From the NCBI GenBank assembly GCA_037903475.1, contig JBAJFG010000581.1, positions 434,001 through 498,000 on the forward strand: a stretch of DNA of 64,000 nt. The letters are read 5' to 3'. Of the stretch, positions 58,309 through 64,000 are shown piece by piece. The stretch comes from Ancylostoma caninum. Taxonomy: Eukaryota > Nematoda > Chromadorea > Rhabditida > Ancylostomatidae. How positions within the stretch are numbered: the first letter of the stretch is position 1; each line of letters opens with the position of its first letter. The notes beneath the pieces are model-generated. The model was not told the origin of the DNA, did no database searches, and worked only from the letters and a program-made list of their open reading frames with translations. Made by a program: the position numbers and the translations under genes.

Positions 58309-58690
58309 AATCGAAAGAAGTGCACAGTTCCGATTGTCGTTCTTTTAATGATAAAAGCAAACAAAACCGGTTTAGTAGTGACGGAGAAAACTGGGAATAC
58401 GTACACTGCTTCCCTCACAACCAAAACCGGTAACATTCTGCGAGTAGGTATCAGCCACCTGTCGAAATATCGTTTTATACAGTTTTTAAAGGAAAAATAA
58501 TAGAGTGAGCAATAGCCTGGTCAATTGGGGGGAGGGAGCTCATTAGTGTGTTTAATTAGTACTCATTCTCGTTTTCTTCTTCTTGATTAGAAGAGGTGAA
58601 GCTTGAAAACTCCCCAGTGCCCTTGTTCAAGGACCGTATACAAACTCGGAACCTTATAAGCCACAGATTTACCTTTCCTCTAATCGCGAC

Positions 58691-59355
58691 CTATAATGCT
58701 CGCAGTTGAATAACCCGCCATTCTTTCGGAACTGGAAACTTCCTACCAGGTGGTCCAATGTCATGCGACACCAAGTTCCTACGCCCCTTGACGAGTCTAA
58801 GCCTTTGCGGCGCGTCAAACACCTTTTTTGGCCTCAAGATAGTCTCTGCGACGATTTTAAGTTTCCTCAGCTTCTTCTTGAAAACATTTGCCTTGTGTTT
58901 CACTTCCCCGTCGTTGACTCTGTACAGCGGCGGACGAGGAGTACCAGCCCAGGAATGCACCAGCGTGGTGTATATCGGCGGCGCGGAGGGCGGCGCGTAC
59001 GTGACCACCTCGTCGACCAACGTCGTCTTGAACGGTGCCGGCCTGAGAAACGCCGGCGTCACGCTCTGCTCAAGTTCCTCGAGTGGTTCAGTGTCTGTAG
59101 CGCTTTCAGTGTCATTTAAAACACTAGCAACCGTTATGATGGTGTACTTGGGAGAAGTGGTCGTCGTTTGTTCTTGCACCCTCTTCACAGGTGCATTGGA
59201 AGTCAGAGTGATGTCCTCTGCCAAGAGGGAGAGTGCTGGCGGAGGTAGTGGCACTACTGGCTGTACGGGCAATAGAGCATGAGGTTTCACTGGTAGATCT
59301 GGCTCTATTGTCAAATCATCGAAGCGTTGGTCCTCTATGCTTGATCCAATGTAAT
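58691..59355 (-). CDS. Unknown Pro/Thr-rich protein, C-terminal exon of a partial gene
   Basis: A frame of 220 codons on the minus strand runs from an acceptor (TTATTTTCAG, ending at 59356) to TAG at 58691-58693. It begins with a split Asp codon, then YIGSSIEDQRFDDLTIEPDL. I do not recognise the family. The first half is rich in Pro, Thr, Val and Leu (PVQPVVPLPPPALSLL, QEQTTTTSPKY). The second half has two Pro-rich YxPPxxPP stretches, then a Lys/Arg-rich segment (FKKKLRKLKIV) and a basic end (PPGRKFPVPKEWRVIQ). It could be an extracellular or cuticle-associated protein or a linker region. Upstream exons are not identified. A 32-base exon-like segment with good splice signals and an ATG lies at 61058-61089 on the same strand, but its link is speculative. 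A MITE sits just upstream in the presumed intron. Confidence 0.6.
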
Positions 59356-59500
59356 CTGAAAATAACTTCAATTTTGGTGATGGTATATAGTAAAGGACAA
59401 TTATTATTGCACTACAAAAGGGACGGCAGCGACGCACAACTAGCGCGACGCGCCGTGATTCCTAATAAACATGCTATCATTCTCTTCACCAGCACTCCCA

Positions 59501-59738
59501 CAGTGGACGTCAATGGCTTTGGCTCATCTGCGGTCTCGAGGAACCAATGTATTCTGCTGCTATTATGCAATTTGTAGCAGCTCTTCCACCCGATTTTCAG
59601 GATTTTTGAGCAAATCGGGGAGAAAACACTCTAGAAGTAGTATTCCGGCGGCAACGACGTCGTTTCCGATGCGCGCGGAGCGGTCGCGCTGCGTCCTTCT
59701 CGAGGCCGCGGATGGGCCACCGCCATTGCCGTCCACTG
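59501..59738. mobile_element. 238-bp GC-rich MITE, copy 2
   Basis: Starts CAGTGGACGTCAATGGCTTT and ends CCATTGCCGTCCACTG, then TA. It shares CTCATCTGCGG, CTCGAGG, GTCCTTCTCGAGGCCGCGGA and the central CTCTTCCACCCGATTTTCAG-like region with copy 1. The left flank reads CA instead of TA. It sits 5' of the 58.7 kb coding exon, probably in its intron. Confidence 0.85.
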
Positions 59739-59759
59739 TACACAAGTGATGCTTAGACT

Positions 59760-62700
59760 AGGAATAGTGTAATAATTGTAAGAAAAATTGGAAATCTAGG
59801 GTGATGGCCACGAGTCAAGGCTCCTGGATGTACTATGTCCTGAGCTCCCTCGTAAACAGTGCAATAACATCTACCCTTCACAGTAATTCTTTTGCATGGA
59901 AACATGGAACTCTGCAAAAAACCTCTAAGTCGATCATTACAACACGATCACGCCGTGATTATTGACGTTTGAGCACCCCACAGCTATTTATTATAGTTAC
60001 TACCGAATCATGCATTAGATACCCATCGATTTATTCGAAAATCAAAAATTCGCCCTTGAGTAAGTCTATAGTTCGGATGTTTTGAAAAAAAGAGTTATAC
60101 ATCCCTCCAGGAATTATAAAGAGGCACTCGGGTCTCTTTTTTTGAATTTTTGAATTGTTCTATTCCAACTCTGGATGAATAAATTTGAATTAAATGAACT
60201 TATTCGGTTTTCATTCGGTTTTAAGTATACTATTTATGCGGGACGCAGAACCCATATTCGGTGGTGAAATGCAAGTTTGAAAGGGTCTGAAAGGTCGGGC
60301 GAGTGTCCCCTTGAACGTTTGCGGTTCCCGACACGGGCAGAGGATGCCTCATGCCGCACTTCTACCTATAAGTTGCCGAGCTCGTGAAAATTGGTGCTAC
60401 GTAGTGCATGAGCTTAGACCTACTAGCTGGTGGGTTCATCATTTCGATTATCTCTGCAGATAAGTAATCACTCTTTGTGTTCGTTTCACATCTGTGATGT
60501 CTTCGAAAAGTGAAATGGCCCTCGGCCACGGTCCTGTTCTAGTGGAACGTGATGTCACATCCAGAACTTTATGTAACGTTCGATTTCACACAGGATTGGC
60601 AGAAAGTCGAAAGCTTTCTCAACAAAAATGGGATGGCTTCATCGAAAGCAGGTTTCAGCCCCCTTTAGCTTACGACTTTAGAAGAAAAATGCAACTAATT
60701 TTCGCAACGTTATGGGCATCAAAAAACTGACAAGCGCACGCTCCAGACAACTGAGCCTGTTAGAAGAGGCGACAAGCAGGAGAAATGAACTTGATTTCCA
60801 GAGAAAGAGCTTTCGCTTCTTTCGCTTGTGCTGGGGAAAGACTCACCTAGTGTACACATTCTAGACACTGTTTCGCCAATATCTTTTGACATCCTTAGGC
60901 GTATTGCCTCAAAAATTGGATGCTGTTGAAATGAATTGTATCATATATATGATGCTTGGCATGGCCAAATGAGACTCTTGAGAGAACCACTATAAAGTTG
61001 GTTAATATCATCACGGAGATGGGATAAAAATGCGGAAATATCAGTGTTCAAACATACCTTTATCGTCTCGATTGTCATCCAGTGAACACCTGAGAAGAAC
61101 AAGACTTCAGAGATTTCATACCAATCCAAATTCTAATTTAAAAAAAAACAAATGATAAATCTACGGCTCACTCGACTATCGCGATGATCATTGCGATGAC
61201 CCAAAACAGACGATCTCGTCCTTTCATGATTTTTTTCCAGTGTTTCCGACGTGAATACGGTAGAATCACCTTCCGAAATCGTTGACAGCAGTCTTTTTTT
61301 CCTTCTGAATGCAAAATTTTACGGAGTGAGGATCATATTGGGTAAGGCAACGTTTACATAACATACTACTTCGAGAGGTAATAATCAACAATTTTTTAGA
61401 TTAAACACTCTTATTGACACGTACGTATGCATAATCGCGCAAGACTGCTAGAGATGGAATTCGTGGACAATTTGATGAACACGACGCCGAAAATCGTGGC
61501 GACTACACGGCAGTTGGACAGAAAAGGAAAGGTTGAGAGAATTTTAGACCAGATGACATGCAGTATGTTATCGGAGATGCTTTAATCCTAACGAATTCCC
61601 TCAAGTCTGGATTGAGACTCGTTAATTTAATTGAACCTATCATCAGTTTCACTTCTTCTCTGAGAAATAAATCTACAGGATAGGATCAACATAACAAGCC
61701 CGTAGAGATATTTGGAATGGAAACAATTTCTTAATTGAAATGAAATATGGAGAATTAATAAAATCCAACGCATTCCTGTATTTTTTCTTCCGCAATTGTA
61801 TCTCTTATTCATTCTAGATTGCAAAAATTTTTCAATGGAAGTGATTTGTCCTATTGCAATATTTACACATTTCAATGAATCTGTATTTGCAAGAGTTTGG
61901 CCAATAGTTGAAATTCTTAGCTTTCCTCGAAGGAAAATTATCGAATTGTACCATTACATTGTGACAGAATTACAATAATTACATAATTCTAGAATTACAT
62001 AGTAGCTATCCTTTTTATGTTCCGAGAATTCTGATGAGAACTTCGAGCAAATTGACTCGAATCCCTAACAGATAACCATTCACGTAATAATCGCTGCAAA
62101 CTTTTTTTAATACTACTAACTTTTCTTTATACTTAACAACGTAGGGGTGACATTCATCACTGGTTACGAAGTAGAAAGACTTGTCGATTGTTTATTTATT
62201 TATCACTGCAATGGTGTGCCATCTTATGTCGTACAGACGCAGACAACAGAGAACAAAGAGCCAACGTAACATGTGAGTGAGAAAAAAAAGCTAAAAACTT
62301 AGAACTCAAACTCATAGACTCAACCTTAGTTTACTACTCGGTTCTAAAATTATTACTGAGAGAATGTGCGAGCTGATGCAATGTTTACCAGCCAGTGGGT
62401 TTGAGAAAAGCGTTGATTATCAGCAATTTGGCTTGAGAAAGGCATTAAAGCTGAAAGCAAGTATAAGGAACATACATATAAACTTTTTTTGCTACATATC
62501 TTCACGTAACAGTGAAAAAATCAGAAGACGCTGAGCTTGTCTTCCTCCGGAAAAGCAGAAATCTCACGCAAACCTCACGTGCAAAATGATTGTGAGCTAG
62601 AAAGCTGAAATCAGGACGTGTTTCTATCATTCTACACCAATATGCTGCAGAGTAATTGATTGTTTGCCAATAACTGTTAAGTTTTCAGACACTTATAAGA

Positions 62701-64000
62701 CTTTCGGAGGAAGTTATGAAGAATCTCTCTGGTCTCCGAAAGATATGGTCCGTTCAAGCAGAGAATGGTTGGAGAGGCCTTAGAGAAAAATGAAATTGTG
62801 CAAGATTTGCAGGAGCAGACAAGACAGGCAGACTATAGCCACAAATATTCAACTTTCGTCGTTTCGGAACATTCAGAATCATCTAGGTGCTTTCTAGTCT
62901 ACCAGGAAAATCGTTGCCGAATTGACAGAAGTCCGCGTACGTGAGATTTCGATTAGGAAGATCCAGAAGATGCTGTTAGACGGATTAAAGAAGTAGAAAT
63001 TGCGCAATGGGAAGGCGGTATCCGTGGGCGGCTCGCGCAGGCATCCAGTTCCCAGCTGCTAACAGCTTGCTAAAACCAGGGCGATTCGTTAGCGCTGTCC
63101 TTGTTGTCGTCAATTTCTTGTAATAGCGTCGATAACGACATGACAGCAGTGAGCGACTGGACATCTCACCTTCACAGCCATAGGCAGGTGCGAAGCTCGA
63201 TAGCTGTACAGGTAGGACCGAATACCCAGTAAAGTGTCCAAACTTCCTCAGGAGGCTTCGAGAAGCTTTGTTGACTAGGTGTTCTAGAATAGCCAACCAC
63301 TTGATGGATAGATTTCCTCCCCGAAAGCGAAGATGTCATCAACTAGAAAAAGAACCGCTCTCACTACCTGGAAAGAGAGAGTTGAAAACCAGTCCATTTA
63401 GGTACTTACCACAAGCTGAACGTTCGTCAGCAGCCGCTCTCCTTCTTCATTTGGCGACATATTCCACTATAACACATCCCTCATTTTTGCTGCCGCGGTA
63501 GTCGCCCATGATTTAGCATAGAATGAGAAGTGGCAAAAAATGGTGGTGTGAATACTGGTCATCGAAGCAGACTTCATACTGCTCATTTTATGCAGGAAAG
63601 GAAAGTTTATTCGAGCCTACTACCGAACGGCAATGATTTCCGCAATAGCCTCTTCACTGCAGATGGTAAAATTAGGATGGTGTTTGCGACTTACTTGTGG
63701 GACTTCACCTCAAAGCTGCTTGTGTGGGGATCTTTCTTGTCCCACTTGTTCCAGATTCTTTTGAATGTCCCGTTGCACCAGGTTTATGCAGTTATGCAAG
63801 GAGCTTCTCGCACTTCACGTACGTTAGATGGCTCCTAAGTACATTTCGACGGTGGAATGTTGGCACCTTCGTATAAACATGAGGAGGAAGGAATACTTGA
63901 TAGCCCTTGATAGTCATTCACCATTTCCGTACTCGGACTTCCTTGATATCGCTCTTTAAGCCTAGAAAGTGCTCTCTAGTTCCATGCTTGTGCGAGGTGA
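59760..64000. other. Right-hand intergenic region
   Basis: Frames at 60494-60730 (+), 62985-63296 (-) and 63530-63838 (+) show no recognised domain. A 32-base exon-like segment on the minus strand at 61058-61089 has a CTTCTCAG acceptor, an ATG and an AAAG/GTATG donor, and might be a first exon of a gene reading leftward. A retroposon-tail module lies at 62.19 kb. The rest shows nothing. Confidence 0.35.

Noticed and set aside
58047..58500. Overlapping 129- and 135-codon frames on opposite strands
   Set aside because: They span the 181-bp inverted-repeat element, and their symmetry explains the openness.

Overview
This window looks like nematode nuclear DNA, most likely from a clade V (strongylid, hookworm-like) species. 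The reasons are AT-rich sequence, compact exons joined by introns with TTTCAG-type acceptors, short AT-rich intergenic modules, AATAAA poly(A) signals, an RTE-type LINE, and bHLH proteins whose closest remembered relatives are Caenorhabditis HLH-14 and HLH-3. Nothing prokaryotic, no CRISPR array, and no tRNA or rRNA gene was seen. The species call is an inference. All protein calls rest on motifs read by eye, because no database search was possible.

Three genes are well supported. (1) A four-exon achaete-scute family bHLH gene on the + strand at 14.3-15.6 kb (hlh-14-like). (2) A two-exon achaete-scute family gene on the - strand at 36.5-36.9 kb (hlh-3-like). The two share an intron at the same codon of the bHLH domain and lie about 21 kb apart, so they may be remnants of a small proneural gene cluster. 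(3) An eight-exon short-chain dehydrogenase on the + strand at 45.9-54.2 kb. It is a complete 2,4-dienoyl-CoA reductase of 311 residues ending in Ser-Lys-Met, a possible peroxisomal signal. Its sixth intron holds a 3.4 kb antisense RTE retrotransposon flanked by a perfect 14-bp target-site duplication.

A fourth, partial gene is a Pro/Thr-rich unknown protein on the - strand near 58.7-59.4 kb. Two weaker candidates are at 3.76 kb and 29.0-29.4 kb. The rest of the window has no gene I can defend.

Much of the remainder is small DNA transposons. Two belong to one hAT-type family, 109 bp and 1,130 bp long, each with a perfect 8-bp target-site duplication. A 912-bp element has mariner-type ends. 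Two copies of a GC-rich TA-flanked MITE are present. There are also a 391-bp element with perfect 29-bp inverted ends, four copies of a GTTAAC-palindromic repeat, and several hairpin elements. A recurrent module of a short hairpin followed by an (AAAT)n tail occurs at many places on both strands and looks like the 3' end of a retroposon family. Several GC-rich islands without good reading frames lie between the two bHLH genes and upstream of the second; they are candidate conserved regulatory DNA.

Layout: 0-14 kb intergenic with a 118-bp tandem array and the 391-bp MITE; 14-16 kb hlh-14-like; 16-36 kb gene-poor; 36-37 kb hlh-3-like; 37-45.8 kb intergenic with the mariner-type element; 45.8-54.2 kb dienoyl-CoA reductase; 54.2-64 kb transposon-rich, with the partial unknown gene. 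The genes do not form one pathway: two are neuronal transcription factors and one is a fatty-acid oxidation enzyme.
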